The notes beneath the pieces are model-generated. The model did not search any database. It was not told the origin of the DNA and saw only the letters and a program-made list of their open reading frames with translations. Positions 41,969-51,346 of a stretch of 51,346 nt of DNA are shown piece by piece. The DNA comes from an uncultured Pelagibacteraceae bacterium (GTDB lineage: Bacteria > Pseudomonadota > Alphaproteobacteria > Pelagibacterales > Pelagibacteraceae), in contig CACFTS010000004.1 in NCBI GenBank assembly GCA_902569285.1, forward strand, positions 1-51,346, written 5' to 3'. The position numbers and the translations under genes are program-made. How positions within the stretch are numbered: the first letter of the stretch is position 1; each line of letters opens with the position of its first letter.

Positions 41969-42400
41969 ATGAATACATATTTATTATTTAAGAGCTTACA
42001 TTTAATTACTGTTATTTCATGGATGGCAGGTCTTTTGTATTTACCAAGAATTTTTGTTTATCATTCTGAAAATATTAATGAAACAATATCCACAGTATTT
42101 AAAATTATGGAAAGAAAGCTTTTTTATTATATTATGACACCTGCAATGATATTAAGTTGGTTTTTTGGTTTGTTGCTTATTTCAAAAATAGGATTCGATC
42201 AATTAACTAGTTTATGGCTTCAATTAAAATTAATATTTGTCGTTTTATTGACTGTTTATCATTTCTATCTAGGTTTTTTATTGGTTAAGTTTAAATTAGA
42301 TAAAAATGAAAAATCATCAAAATTTTATCGTTTTTTGAATGAAATACCTACATTATTGCTTATTTTGATAGTTTTTGTAGTAATTTTTAAGCCAATCTAG
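41969..42400 (+). CDS. hemJ: HemJ-type protoporphyrinogen IX oxidase
   Basis: A 143-residue membrane protein with four helices (about 5-22, 51-70, 80-101, 122-141). KSLHLITVISWMAGLLYLPR holds the conserved His (H11), and LYLPRIFVYH, ERKLFYYIMTPAM and LQLKLIFVVLLTVYHFYLG fit HemJ. It takes the place of HemG or HemY, oxidising protoporphyrinogen, and sits at the end of hemE-hemH-hemJ, so three late haem enzymes form one unit. No soluble oxidase gene is seen in the window. Confidence 0.92.
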   Translation: MNTYLLFKSLHLITVISWMAGLLYLPRIFVYHSENINETISTVFKIMERKLFYYIMTPAMILSWFFGLLLISKIGFDQLTSLWLQLKLIFVVLLTVYHFYLGFLLVKFKLDKNEKSSKFYRFLNEIPTLLLILIVFVVIFKPI

Positions 42401-42466
42401 GGTTGAATTATAATTAATAGTATATATATTTAATTCATTCATTAAGTCCTTAATAAATTTCAAATC

Positions 42467-43735
42467 ATGAACATTCAAGAATTAAAATTAAAATCATCTG
42501 AACAGCTTATTACTCAAGCAGAGGAACTTGGTATAGAAAACGCTAGTACTTTAAGAAAACAGGAAATACTTTTTGCAATCTTAAAAAAAGTAGCTGAAAA
42601 AGAAGAAATTACTGGAGCGGGAGTACTACAATTGCTTCAGGATGGTTTTGGTTTTCTAAGAGCAATGGAGTCAAATTATCTTCCTGGACCAGATGATATT
42701 TATGTAAGTCCAAGTCAAATTAGAAAATTTGGTTTAAGAACAGGAGATACTGTTGAAGGTCCAGTGAGGGCACCAAAAGAAGGTGAAAGATACTTTGCTT
42801 TACTTCAAGTAAGTAAAATTAATTTTGAAGAGCCTGAAAAATCTAGACATAAAATAGCATTTGATAACTTAACACCTCTTTATCCAGACAAACAACTTGT
42901 TATGGAAGTGGAAATAACAAAACCAGATAAAAAACAAGATTTAACTCCAAGATTAATAGATTTGGTAAGTCCCATTGGTAAAGGACAAAGGTCTATTATT
43001 ATTTCACCTCCTAAAGCAGGTAAAACAATGATTTTGCAAAGTATAGCAAACTCAATAGCTAAAAATTATCCAGAATGTTATTTGATGGTATTATTGATTG
43101 ATGAACGGCCTGAAGAGGTAACAGATATGCAGAGAACTGTTAAAGGTGAGGTAATTAGTTCTACCTTTGATGAACCAGCACAACGTCATGTTGCTGTTGC
43201 TGAGATGGTCATAGAAAAAGCTAAAAGATTAACAGAACATAAAAAAGATGTAGTTATACTTTTAGATTCAATAACAAGATTGGGTAGAGCTTACAATGCC
43301 GTAATACCAAGCTCAGGTAAAGTTTTAACTGGAGGTGTTGATGCGAATGCTTTACAGAGACCAAAAAGATTTTTTGGTGCCGCAAGAAATATTGAAGAAG
43401 GTGGATCATTAACGATTATCTCTACAGCATTAATTGATACTGGAAGTAGAATGGATGAAGTAATTTTTGAGGAGTTTAAGGGAACAGGAAATAGTGAAAC
43501 CGTTTTAGATAGAAAAATAGCTGATAAAAGAATATATCCAGCAATTGATATTACAAAATCAGGAACAAGACGAGAAGAATTATTATTTGATAAAAATGAT
43601 TTACAAAAAATGAATGTGTTAAGAAGAATAATAGCTCCAATGGGTACAATGGATGCGATCGAATTTATTAACTCTAAATTAAAAGATACAAAAAATAATG
43701 CTGAGTTCTTTAACTCAATGAATAAGCCTGCTTAA
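42467..43735 (+). CDS. rho: Transcription termination factor Rho
   Basis: Hexameric RNA helicase. 422 residues: N-terminal helical part and cold-shock-like RNA-binding domain with [20 protein letters not shown] and [19 protein letters not shown], the linker, Walker [14 protein letters not shown] (about 180), [16 protein letters not shown]-loop [12 protein letters not shown] and the R-loop [18 protein letters not shown]. Typical length for proteobacteria, with no insertion. Gene order hemE-hemH-hemJ-rho near the origin is alphaproteobacterial. Confidence 0.98.
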   Translation: MNIQELKLKSSEQLITQAEELGIENASTLRKQEILFAILKKVAEKEEITGAGVLQLLQDGFGFLRAMESNYLPGPDDIYVSPSQIRKFGLRTGDTVEGPVRAPKEGERYFALLQVSKINFEEPEKSRHKIAFDNLTPLYPDKQLVMEVEITKPDKKQDLTPRLIDLVSPIGKGQRSIIISPPKAGKTMILQSIANSIAKNYPECYLMVLLIDERPEEVTDMQRTVKGEVISSTFDEPAQRHVAVAEMVIEKAKRLTEHKKDVVILLDSITRLGRAYNAVIPSSGKVLTGGVDANALQRPKRFFGAARNIEEGGSLTIISTALIDTGSRMDEVIFEEFKGTGNSETVLDRKIADKRIYPAIDITKSGTRREELLFDKNDLQKMNVLRRIIAPMGTMDAIEFINSKLKDTKNNAEFFNSMNKPA

Positions 43736-43744
43736 ATTTAATTA

Positions 43745-45427
43745 ATGGTATCAATTCAAAATTTAGAATTTGAATTACAAGAATTATTTGAAAAACAAAA
43801 TTATTCAAAAATAATATCTGAAATAACTTCTAAAACCAAAGAAAATGAGAGAAATGCCGGATTATTTGTTTTATTGGGTATAAGTAGAATTTCTCTTAAT
43901 AAAAATAAAAACAAAAATGAAGTTAATATAGCCGTTAGTGATTTTAAAAAGGGATATCTTAAAGAAAAAGAGTCTGTTAATGGTCTGAATGCTTTAACAA
44001 ATTTTGTTATTTCAAGTGCAATTCTTAGTGATTTTGAAAATTCAGATGTAGATTTTGATGAGATAATAAGTTTTTATAAAAAATCTCCTCAATTTTTCCA
44101 GGATAAAAGACCCATAAATATTGCTATGACTATGGTTTATAAAAGATTAAATGATTACAAAGGTATGTTATTTCATCTTGAAAAAATAATTAAATCTAAT
44201 GATTTTATTGTTCAAGATTTGTGTAATTATGGTTATTGGAGATGCTTTGATAAAAATTGGTCTCAGCCTGATTTTTTTGAATTTGGTAAGTTTTTAAATG
44301 ATAATTTAAATGAATATACTCAAGATGAAGTTGTTAAATTATCTAATAAAAAAAATAAGAAAATTAAAATTGGAATTTTATCTTCTGATATTAAAGACGC
44401 ACACTCTGTAACTTATTTTCTAAAAACCATATTATTAAATTATGATAAAGAAAAGTTTGAGATTGTTTTATTTTTAAATCAGATACACGAAGATATTACA
44501 ACTAATGAAATTTCCTGCTTAGTAGATAAAGTAATTAATGTTGGAAAACTTAATGATTTAAAAGCCTTTAATACCATCAGAGAATTTAATTTAGAAATAA
44601 TGATAGATATAATGGGTTATACATCAAGAAATAGAATAGAGTTATTTAAGAATAGAATGGCAAAAAAACAGGCTATTTGGATGGGTTATTGTAATACCAC
44701 AGGCGTAAAAAATATGGATTACATCATCACAGATCCTAATCTTATTTATGAGAATGAGAAAAATTTATACTCTGAAGAAGTTATATATCTTCCAGAAATT
44801 TGGAACTGTCATTCTGGATTTAACTTTAAAAGAAAGGAAAATTTACCCCCAATAATTAAAAATAATTTTATAACTTTTGGTTCTTTTAATAATCCCGCTA
44901 AAATGAATGAGACTGTAATTGATTGTTGGGCAAATATTTTAAAAAATATAAAGAATTCAAAGTTAATAATTAAATGCGCAAATAAAAAAAGAAAATTAGA
45001 TAGAATTGAAAAACTATTTAAAACAAGAGGTGTTTTGGACTCAGTGATTTTTTATACTAGAATAGATAAAGTTGAAGATCATCTTAATTTGTATAAAGAA
45101 ATAGATATAGCACTAGATACTTTCCCGTATAATGGTGTGACAACTTCATTTGAAGCTATTTGGATGGGCGTACCTGTACTTACAATGGCTGGTTATAATT
45201 TTAATTCAAGATGTGGTGAGTCAATAAATAAAAATTTAAATATGGAATATTTGATTGCTCAAAATGAAGATGAATATGTGACTAAAGCTCTAGAGTTAAA
45301 TAGTGATTTAGATAAATATTATGAAATAAGAAAAAAAATATTCAAAAATTCTGAAAATAGTGCATTATTTAATCGCGATTCTTTTTCAAAGAATTTTTTT
45401 AAGGCTATAGAAAAGATAATCAATTAA
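43745..45427 (+). CDS. GT41-like (O-GlcNAc transferase / SPINDLY family) glycosyltransferase
   Basis: A 560-residue protein. The N-terminal 190 residues are helical and TPR-like in spacing; from about 205 the catalytic part begins with KIKIGILSSDIKDAHSVTYF, then LEIMIDIMGYTSRNRIELF, KQAIWMGYCNTTGVKNMDYI, PNLIYENEKNLYSE, FGSFNNPAKMNETVIDCWAN, KIDVALDTFPYNGVTTS (here as DIALDTFPYNGVTTSFEAIW) and GVPVLTMAGYNFNSRCGESI. This is the fold of O-linked GlcNAc transferases, bacterial members of which glycosylate proteins or lipids. The acceptor is unknown. It lies between rho and mnmE, where related genomes, from memory, have only housekeeping genes. Confidence 0.85.
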   Translation: MVSIQNLEFELQELFEKQNYSKIISEITSKTKENERNAGLFVLLGISRISLNKNKNKNEVNIAVSDFKKGYLKEKESVNGLNALTNFVISSAILSDFENSDVDFDEIISFYKKSPQFFQDKRPINIAMTMVYKRLNDYKGMLFHLEKIIKSNDFIVQDLCNYGYWRCFDKNWSQPDFFEFGKFLNDNLNEYTQDEVVKLSNKKNKKIKIGILSSDIKDAHSVTYFLKTILLNYDKEKFEIVLFLNQIHEDITTNEISCLVDKVINVGKLNDLKAFNTIREFNLEIMIDIMGYTSRNRIELFKNRMAKKQAIWMGYCNTTGVKNMDYIITDPNLIYENEKNLYSEEVIYLPEIWNCHSGFNFKRKENLPPIIKNNFITFGSFNNPAKMNETVIDCWANILKNIKNSKLIIKCANKKRKLDRIEKLFKTRGVLDSVIFYTRIDKVEDHLNLYKEIDIALDTFPYNGVTTSFEAIWMGVPVLTMAGYNFNSRCGESINKNLNMEYLIAQNEDEYVTKALELNSDLDKYYEIRKKIFKNSENSALFNRDSFSKNFFKAIEKIIN

Positions 45428-45472
45428 AAATATTTAATTTTGATATTTTAATAATATATTTATACTCATGTT

Positions 45473-46804
45473 ATGACGATCTATGCACTTTCATCAGGAC
45501 CCGGCATATCAGGCGTGGCTATCATTCGAATTTCAGGGCCAGAGGCTGCAAAAGTAATTAAATCCCTTACTGGTAAGGAAATACCCAAGCCAAGAATGGC
45601 AACCCTAACAAAAATAAACAATATCAACACTTCTGAGCTAATTGATGAGGGAATAATAATCTGGTTTCCTGGGCCTGAGAGCTACACAGGTGAGGATATG
45701 GTTGAAATACATATACATGGAAGCAAAGCTGTAATATTGGCTCTACAAAATGAGATTGGTAAAGTAAAAAATTGTCGTTTAGCTGCACCAGGAGAATTCA
45801 CAAAACTTGCTTTCCAAAATGGAAAAATAAATTTACTTAAAGCCGAAAGCATAGCCGACTTAATCTCTGCAGAAACTGAAATTCAGAGATTGCAAGCTGT
45901 TAAAATTATGAAAGGTAAGTCGTCAGAGAAATTTAATCAGTTAAGAGAAAAATTATTAAAACTTTTATCATTTATTGAAGCTAAAATAGATTTTCCAGAA
46001 GAAGATCTACCAGATGAAAATATTAAAAAAATAAAAAAAGATTCTACAGATGTTTTAAATGAAATAAAAAAAATATTAGACGATCAAAAAGTCGGTGAAA
46101 TAATTCGTGAAGGTTTCAAAATTGCTATTATAGGTCCAACTAATGCAGGTAAGTCTAGCTTATTAAATAATTTATCTAATAGAGAAGTCGCTATAGTTTC
46201 CGAAATTGCAGGAACAACAAGAGACGTGATTGAAACTCATTTAAATTTAGATGGCTATCCTGTTGTTATTTCAGATACTGCAGGCATGAGAGAATCAAAG
46301 GATGAGATAGAAAAGAAAGGTATTAAATTATCATTGGATAGAGCTGAAAATGCAGATTTAAAGCTAGTCGTAGTTGATGCTAAAAGTATTGATTTAAGCG
46401 CTTTTTCAAATGATTTATTAAAAAATAATGCAATTTTAGTTATTAATAAGTCTGATTTATTGAAAAATGAATTAGATCCAGAGGTAACTAAATTAGAGCA
46501 TGTTTTAATTTCATTAAAAGAAAATTATAATATTGATAAATTAATTTTAAAAATAAAGAATATTTTAAAAAATAAATTTATATCAGAAGAAGATATTCTA
46601 ATTACAAGAGAGAGACATAGACAACATTTGGTTCAGTGTGGAGATCATCTAAAAAATTTTTTAGATAAAAATGATAAAAAAAATTTTGATAAAGCTGCTG
46701 AAGATTTAAGATTAGCTACTAGACATTTAGGCATGATTGTTGGAAAAGTCGATGTAGAGGAGATATTAGGAAGTATTTTTAACGATTTTTGTATTGGAAA
46801 ATAA
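45473..46804 (+). CDS. mnmE: tRNA modification GTPase MnmE
   Basis: With MnmG, makes the 5-carboxymethylaminomethyl group on U34 of certain tRNAs. 443 residues: TIYALSSGPGISGVAIIRIS (formyl-THF-binding N-domain), GEDMVEIHIHGSKAV, a helical domain, then the G domain with P-loop GPTNAGKSSLLNNL, DTAGMRESKDEIEKKG and NKSD, and the C-terminal FCIGK with the active Cys. The first 400 bases are less A/T-rich than the rest of the gene. mnmG follows after 115 bases. Confidence 0.97.
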   Translation: MTIYALSSGPGISGVAIIRISGPEAAKVIKSLTGKEIPKPRMATLTKINNINTSELIDEGIIIWFPGPESYTGEDMVEIHIHGSKAVILALQNEIGKVKNCRLAAPGEFTKLAFQNGKINLLKAESIADLISAETEIQRLQAVKIMKGKSSEKFNQLREKLLKLLSFIEAKIDFPEEDLPDENIKKIKKDSTDVLNEIKKILDDQKVGEIIREGFKIAIIGPTNAGKSSLLNNLSNREVAIVSEIAGTTRDVIETHLNLDGYPVVISDTAGMRESKDEIEKKGIKLSLDRAENADLKLVVVDAKSIDLSAFSNDLLKNNAILVINKSDLLKNELDPEVTKLEHVLISLKENYNIDKLILKIKNILKNKFISEEDILITRERHRQHLVQCGDHLKNFLDKNDKKNFDKAAEDLRLATRHLGMIVGKVDVEEILGSIFNDFCIGK

Positions 46805-46850
46805 TGTCGTTTTTACTGTGTTTTTGATATTTTTTTTCAATTTTAGTCGA

Positions 46851-46867
46851 TAAATAAGGCTTATTTA
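46851..46867. promoter_or_regulatory. 17-bp palindrome in the mnmE-mnmG gap
   Basis: TAAATAAGGCTTATTTA: 8-bp arms TAAATAAG/CTTATTTA around a single G. It lies 53 bases before the mnmG ATG in a 115-base gap with no gene. It may be an operator, or a weak hairpin (no T run follows). Function unknown. Confidence 0.3.
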
Positions 46868-46919
46868 GCAAAAAAAACTGAAATCTTGTAAATATTTTAA
46901 TCGAATATAAATTTAGTTC

Positions 46920-48791
46920 ATGAAAAATGAATTATCTTTTGATGTTGTTGTGATTGGTGGAGGTCATGCTGGATGCGAAGCAGCAACAGCATCAGCACGT
47001 CTCGGAATTAATACTGCCTTATTCACTCATAATAAAAATACCATAGGAGAAATGTCATGCAACCCAGCTATTGGTGGTTTAGGAAAAGGTCACTTAGTAA
47101 GAGAGATTGATGCTCTGGATGGGGTTATGGGTGAGGTAGCAGATAAGTCTGGAATACAATTTAGACTACTAAATAGAAGTAGAGGTCCAGCGGTAAGAGG
47201 ACCAAGAACTCAATCTGACAGATCATTATACCGTAAATTTATGCAGGAAAAACTTGTAAACTACTGTAATTTAAGCATTTTTTCAGATCCTGTTGTTAAG
47301 TTTATTTTTAATAATAATGAAATAAGTGGATTTATAACATTAAAAGGTAACAAAGTAAGTTGTAACAAGTTAATTCTTACAACAGGGACATTTTTAAATG
47401 GCTTGATACATATAGGTGATGAGAGAACCCCTGCAGGTCGATTTAATGAAAAACCAAGTATGGGTTTAAGTGAACAATTAGAAAAATATAATTTCAAAAT
47501 TGGAAGACTAAAGACAGGTACACCTCCTAGATTAGATTCCAGAACAATTAATTTTAAAAATTTAGAAAAGCAATTTGCTGACGATGATCCATATTTTTTT
47601 TCTTTCTTAACTAAAAAAAATTTAAACAAACAAGTGTCCTGTTCGATGACTTATACGAATGAAAAGGTTCATAAGATTATTGAAAATAATTTATCTAAAA
47701 GTGCTATGTACTCTGGGAGCATACAGGGTGTTGGTCCAAGGTATTGTCCTTCAATAGAGGATAAAATAGTAAAATTTTCTGATAAGACTAGACATCAAAT
47801 CTTTTTAGAGCCAGAGGGCCTTAATGATCATACTATTTACCCTAATGGTATATCAACTTCACTACCTGAGGTAGTACAATATGAAATACTCAATAATATC
47901 AATGGTTTAGAAAATGCTAAAATTATTAGACCAGGATACGCTATAGAATACGACTATATTGATCCTAGAGAACTATTTTTGACATTAGAGACGAAAAAAA
48001 TAAAAAATTTATATCTTGCAGGTCAAATCAATGGAACTACAGGGTATGAGGAAGCGGCTGCACAAGGTCTTATAGCAGGAATAAACGCTGCTCTGTCCTT
48101 AAAAAACATGGAGCCTTTTATCCTAGATAGATCAGATGCATATATTGGAGTAATGATAGATGATTTAGTCACTAAAGGTGTTGCTGAGCCTTATAGAATG
48201 TTTACATCTCGAGCTGAGTACAGATTAAGCCTCAGATCTGACAATGCTGATTTAAGACTAACACATAAGGGAATTCAGATTGGTTTAGTATCTAATAGTA
48301 GAAAAGAGATATTTGAGGATAAATTTGCCAAACTTAGTAAAATTTCTCTTCAGATGGCTAGTTTAAATATTTCCCCATCAAAAGCAGATAAATATAATAT
48401 AAAAATAGCGAAAGATGGTATTTTTAGAAGTGCTGAAGAGATTTTAACTCAAAAAGACGTAGATATGAAAAAAATAAGGAATATTTGGCCTGAAATTCTT
48501 AATCATGGCATTGAGATTGATGAGCAGATTGAGATTAACTCACATTATAGAGGATATCTGAAAAAGCAAAAAGCCGATATCTTAGCTTTCAAAAGAGATG
48601 AGAACTTATCTATACCAGATAATATTGATTATGATCAATTCTCAGGCTTATCTAACGAGGTAAAAGCCAAATTCAAGCAAATTAAGCCTAAAACTATGGG
48701 TCAAGCCCTTAGAATTGATGGAATTACACCAGCAGCGGTATATATTTTGTTGTCACATGTTAAAAGAAGGTCTATTAAGCATATAGCTTAA
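46920..48791 (+). CDS. mnmG: tRNA modification enzyme MnmG (GidA)
   Basis: FAD partner of MnmE in U34 modification. 623 residues: dinucleotide loop [63 protein letters not shown]-like [12 protein letters not shown], the [22 protein letters not shown] stretch, [20 protein letters not shown], and the C-terminal [17 protein letters not shown]. Conserved Cys present in SCNPA. Its stop overlaps the rsmG start by one base. Confidence 0.98.
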   Translation: MKNELSFDVVVIGGGHAGCEAATASARLGINTALFTHNKNTIGEMSCNPAIGGLGKGHLVREIDALDGVMGEVADKSGIQFRLLNRSRGPAVRGPRTQSDRSLYRKFMQEKLVNYCNLSIFSDPVVKFIFNNNEISGFITLKGNKVSCNKLILTTGTFLNGLIHIGDERTPAGRFNEKPSMGLSEQLEKYNFKIGRLKTGTPPRLDSRTINFKNLEKQFADDDPYFFSFLTKKNLNKQVSCSMTYTNEKVHKIIENNLSKSAMYSGSIQGVGPRYCPSIEDKIVKFSDKTRHQIFLEPEGLNDHTIYPNGISTSLPEVVQYEILNNINGLENAKIIRPGYAIEYDYIDPRELFLTLETKKIKNLYLAGQINGTTGYEEAAAQGLIAGINAALSLKNMEPFILDRSDAYIGVMIDDLVTKGVAEPYRMFTSRAEYRLSLRSDNADLRLTHKGIQIGLVSNSRKEIFEDKFAKLSKISLQMASLNISPSKADKYNIKIAKDGIFRSAEEILTQKDVDMKKIRNIWPEILNHGIEIDEQIEINSHYRGYLKKQKADILAFKRDENLSIPDNIDYDQFSGLSNEVKAKFKQIKPKTMGQALRIDGITPAAVYILLSHVKRRSIKHIA

Positions 48792-49438
48792 TGGATAATC
48801 AAATTTTAAATTCTTACTCAAAAATATCAAACTTGAATGTTTCACGTGAAACTTGTAATGAGCTTGAAAGCTTAATTTCAATGATTCAAAAAAAAAACAA
48901 AGAAATTAATATTATAAGTAAAAAAATGAGTGAAAAAGAGGCTATAAGGGAGCGTCATATAATAGATTGTGCGCAAATAATTGATTTTATTGATTTAAAT
49001 AGTAATACAACCTCAGATTTAGGAACAGGAGCTGGTATGCCAGGATTAATCGTTGCGATAGTGATTAAAAATTTAAAAAATAGTATGAAAATTAACCTAT
49101 ATGAAAAAAGCTACCATAAATGCCTTTTTTTAAAAGAAGTTTCAAAAAAATTGAATTTAAATACTGATGTAATTCAAAAAGACATTTTTACGGTTAAAAA
49201 TATTGAAACAGGAACAATAATTTCGAGAGCTTTTAAACCAATGCCAGTAATTCTTGATTTAGTAAATCAAAATTTTAGAAAATACAAAAACATAATTTTG
49301 TTCATGGGTAGCACAGGAAGAAAAATTTTAAACAATACACTCAAAGAGTGGGATTTAGATTATGAAGAAAAAAAAAGTTTAACTAGTGATGAGTCTTTTA
49401 TATTAAATATTAAAAAAATTAAAAAAAAAGTTTCGTGA
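48791..49438 (+). CDS. rsmG: 16S rRNA m7G527 methyltransferase RsmG (GidB)
   Basis: Methylates G527 in the 530 loop of 16S rRNA. 215 residues with NVSRETCNELESLISMI at the N-terminus, KEAIRERHIIDCAQIIDFI, the SAM loop SDLGTGAGMPGLIVAIV and ISRAFKPM. The codons for VSRET (48838-48853) form a parS site. Start ATG overlaps the mnmG stop, and its TGA overlaps the GTG of parA, so mnmG-rsmG-parA-parB is one tight unit. Confidence 0.96.
   Translation: MDNQILNSYSKISNLNVSRETCNELESLISMIQKKNKEINIISKKMSEKEAIRERHIIDCAQIIDFIDLNSNTTSDLGTGAGMPGLIVAIVIKNLKNSMKINLYEKSYHKCLFLKEVSKKLNLNTDVIQKDIFTVKNIETGTIISRAFKPMPVILDLVNQNFRKYKNIILFMGSTGRKILNNTLKEWDLDYEEKKSLTSDESFILNIKKIKKKVS
48838..48853. promoter_or_regulatory. 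parS centromere site within rsmG
   Basis: TGTTTCACGTGAAACT: the 14-bp core GTTTCACGTGAAAC (48839-48852) is perfectly palindromic and equals the bacterial parS consensus, bound by ParB. It lies about 9 kb from the oriC candidate and 1.4 kb before parB. Confidence 0.92.
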
Positions 49439-50229
49439 AAATAATTTCAATAATAAATCAAAAGGGTGGAGTAGGTAAAACAACAACAGTTATAAATCTG
49501 GCTTCGGCATTATCTCAACAAAAAAAAAAAATTTTAGTAATTGATCTAGACCCGCAAGGAAATGCTACAACAGGATTGGGATTATCTAATACTGAAAAAT
49601 CAGATCAAACGATATATGGAATTTTAAATGGAACAATGACAATCTCAGATGTAATCAAGAAAACAAAATTTGAAAATTTAGATTTAATCTCTTCAAACGT
49701 AGACTTATCAGGATTGGAGATAGAAACAGCAGGGGATAGTGATAGAGCCTTTATTTTGAAGAGTAAATTAACCGCGTATTTAAAAGATTCTAGAACATTA
49801 TATGATTATATTCTAATAGACTGTCCACCATCTTTGAGCCTGTTAACTGTGATGGCTTTAGTATCCTCAAATTCACTTTTGGTTCCCCTTCAGACAGAAT
49901 TTTTTGCTTTAGAGGGTTTAACTCAGCTTATGAAAACTATTGAAAGAATAAAAGTTAATCTAAATCCTGATTTAACAATACAAGGAATACTTTTAACGAT
50001 GTATGACAGAAGAAATAAATTATCTTCTCAAGTTGAAGCAGAAGCAAGAAATTATTTTAAGGACAAAGTTTATCGAACAGTAATACCAAGAAATGTTAGA
50101 TTATCTGAAGCACCCTCACATGGTGTACCAGTTTTGGTATATGATAAAAATTGTCCTGGAAGTAAATCATATTATAGTTTTACAGATGAATTTGTTAATC
50201 AAGAGAGCAACATTGGGAGTGCTGCATAA
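49435..50229 (+). CDS. parA: Chromosome-partitioning ATPase ParA
   Basis: Deviant Walker ATPase that moves ParB-parS complexes. 264 residues: KIISIINQKGGVGKTTTVIN at the start (Walker A with the signature Lys), VIDLDPQGNATTGLG, LIDCPPSLSLLTVMAL, and the late GVLLTMYDRR-type segment ILLTMYDRRNKLS. Start codon is GTG at 49435, overlapping the rsmG TGA. parB starts on its stop. Confidence 0.97.
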   Translation: MKIISIINQKGGVGKTTTVINLASALSQQKKKILVIDLDPQGNATTGLGLSNTEKSDQTIYGILNGTMTISDVIKKTKFENLDLISSNVDLSGLEIETAGDSDRAFILKSKLTAYLKDSRTLYDYILIDCPPSLSLLTVMALVSSNSLLVPLQTEFFALEGLTQLMKTIERIKVNLNPDLTIQGILLTMYDRRNKLSSQVEAEARNYFKDKVYRTVIPRNVRLSEAPSHGVPVLVYDKNCPGSKSYYSFTDEFVNQESNIGSAA

Positions 50230-51074
50230 TGAATTCTAAAATTAAAAAAGGATTAGGAAGAGGTTTATCATCTTTAATCGGAGAAACAAAAGTAGAGAAT
50301 AAAACAAATAAATTAAATTTAAGTGAAATTATTCCAAATAAATATCAGCCAAGAAAAGATTTTGATGAGGATAATTTAGAAGATTTAAGTAACTCAATTA
50401 AAGAAAGAGGAGTAATCCAGCCAATAATAGTTAGGAGATCAAATAGTGATGATACTAAATATGAAATTATTGCAGGTGAAAGAAGATGGTTAGCAGCTAG
50501 AAAAGCAGGACTACATGACATTCCAGTAGTTATAACCGAAGCTGATGACTTAAAGTCTTTAGAATTTGCTATTGTTGAAAACGTTCAAAGACATGATTTA
50601 AACCCTCTTGAAGAAGCACAAGGATATAAAAGGTTGATTGATGAATTTTCATATGATCAAGAAAAAGTATCTAAATTTATAGGTAAAAGTAGAAGTTATA
50701 TAACTAATTCTTTAAGGTTATTAACCCTTCCTAAATCTGTATTACAATATATTGAAGATAAAAAAATTAGTGCAGGACACGCAAAAATATTAGTTGGTTT
50801 GGATAATACTGAATTCATTGCTAATAAAATCATTGAAAAGAAACTTTCAGTTCGTCAGTCTGAAAATTTTGTCAAAATTTTTAAAAAGAAAAAAGGCTCT
50901 TTTTCTTCATCAATTGATCCTAATATACAAAGTCTTGAAAGGTCGATATCTGACAAAATTGGCTTAATGGTCTCTATAAAAAATAATAAAAGGAACAAAG
51001 GAACTATTACTATTTCTTATCATGATATTGATCAATTAAACAAGATTATTGATATTATTAAATCTAATTATTAA
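50229..51074 (+). CDS. parB: Chromosome-partitioning CTPase ParB
   Basis: Clamps onto parS and spreads. 281 residues: GLGRGLSSLIGETK at the N-terminus, IIPNKYQPRKDFDEDNLEDL, the CTP-binding region with GVIQPIIVRR, IIAGERRWLAARKAG and VENVQRHDLNPLEEAQGY, helix-turn-helix VSKFIGKSRSYITNSLRLL, AGHAKILVGL, and a C-terminal dimer domain. Its end overlaps the convergent holA by 11 bases. The binding site parS is in rsmG. Confidence 0.97.
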   Translation: MNSKIKKGLGRGLSSLIGETKVENKTNKLNLSEIIPNKYQPRKDFDEDNLEDLSNSIKERGVIQPIIVRRSNSDDTKYEIIAGERRWLAARKAGLHDIPVVITEADDLKSLEFAIVENVQRHDLNPLEEAQGYKRLIDEFSYDQEKVSKFIGKSRSYITNSLRLLTLPKSVLQYIEDKKISAGHAKILVGLDNTEFIANKIIEKKLSVRQSENFVKIFKKKKGSFSSSIDPNIQSLERSISDKIGLMVSIKNNKRNKGTITISYHDIDQLNKIIDIIKSNY

Positions 51075-51346
51075 TATCCGAAGAGCTTTGTTCGAGAATA
51101 AAATTTGTAGTAATTAATATAGGGTTGTTAAAATTCTTTTTAATTTGAAGTTCAATATCGTTTAATTGGTAAATCAATTTCTTAATTTTATCCGATTTCC
51201 ATTTATTAAGTTGAGTTTTAACTATTTCCTTATCTTTCCAAAAAATCGGAGGTTTAGCATATTCTATTGTTTTATTTACATCATTATTTTTTTCAAATTC
51301 AATTGATAATTTTAATACTTTTTTTGCTTTCATTAAAAAAGTTCTT
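51064..51346 (-). CDS. holA: DNA polymerase III delta subunit, C-terminal end
   Basis: A minus-strand frame that enters from the right edge and stops at 51064-51066; about 93 residues are visible. The frame stays open past the Met at 51333 (the codons before it read ELFL), so that Met is internal. The sequence AKPPIFWKDKEIVKTQLNKW, then a helical LIYQLNDIELQIKKN, matches the C-terminal domain of HolA, the clamp-loader delta subunit. In alphaproteobacteria holA lies beside parB, as here. The call depends on that context and on the PPIFW motif. Confidence 0.8.
   Translation of the reverse strand, partial: RTFLMKAKKVLKLSIEFEKNNDVNKTIEYAKPPIFWKDKEIVKTQLNKWKSDKIKKLIYQLNDIELQIKKNFNNPILITTNFILEQSSSDINN

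Noticed and set aside
1-51346. CRISPR arrays, prophage, rRNA genes or integron sites
   Set aside because: No regularly spaced repeats, phage structural genes, rRNA sequence or attC-like sites were seen in reading the window.

Overview
The window looks like a piece of a streamlined, very A+T-rich alphaproteobacterial chromosome of the SAR11 / Candidatus Pelagibacter type. The signs are A/T-dominated codons (AAA, AAT, ATT, TTA), intergenic gaps of mostly 0 to 60 bases, many stop/start overlaps (TAATG, ATGA), the alphaproteobacterial orders hisB-hisH-hisA-hisF-hisE beside hslVU and mnmE-mnmG-rsmG-parA-parB, and a betaine-homocysteine methyltransferase gene behind what looks like a tandem SAM-II/terminator/SAM-V leader, an arrangement I associate with marine SAR11 bacteria. 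No insertion sequence, prophage or CRISPR array is visible. Genus-level assignment is inference.

Layout. 1-5 kb: the end of an IalB-like gene, argG, then small and poorly known genes: two micro-ORFs, an SDR lacking its catalytic tyrosine, a very basic protein, a glutamine-amidotransferase-like protein and a metallo-beta-lactamase-fold protein. 5-10 kb: folD, a YggT protein, an MscS channel and hemD/hemC on the minus strand, divergent from tsaD. 10.1-10.9 kb: a compact cassette in which one putative PD-(D/E)XK-like gene is flanked by two nested pairs of direct repeats (order A-B-gene-B-A). 10.9-12.2 kb: bmt and its double riboswitch leader. 12.2-18 kb: an EVE-domain protein, acetyl-CoA synthetase with a lysine-rich N-terminal extension, and a DUF4212/SSS sodium symporter pair, which together suggest acetate or short organic acid uptake and activation. 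18-27 kb: rpe, a heparinase II/III-like protein, purH, phhB, tRNA-Gly(GCC), a LON-domain protein, a UbiH-like monooxygenase, ftsK and lolA.

26.8-33.4 kb: a minus-strand operon hisB-hisH-(lyase-like)-hisA-hisF-hisE-HIT-GNAT, divergent from hslVU, which may have a heat-shock-type promoter giving a leaderless mRNA. 33.4-39.7 kb: a sulfotransferase, Smr and Tim44-like proteins, fxsA-secB, and the minus-strand group ppsR-maf-aroE-coaE-dnaQ. 39.7-39.9 kb: a 282-base A+T-rich gap between ppsR and hemE with several DnaA-box-like 9-mers, the best chromosomal origin candidate here. 39.9-51.3 kb: hemE-hemH-hemJ, rho, a GT41-like glycosyltransferase, mnmE, mnmG, rsmG, parA, parB and the end of holA. A parS site lies inside rsmG.

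Functional themes are haem synthesis (hemC, D, E, H, J), histidine synthesis, one-carbon and methionine metabolism (folD, bmt, SAM riboswitches), acetate assimilation, and chromosome replication and segregation (oriC candidate, parABS, ftsK, dnaQ, holA). The most unusual items are the repeat-flanked nuclease-like cassette, the micro-ORFs embedded in operons, the Lys-rich acetyl-CoA synthetase tail and the possible leaderless hslV transcript.
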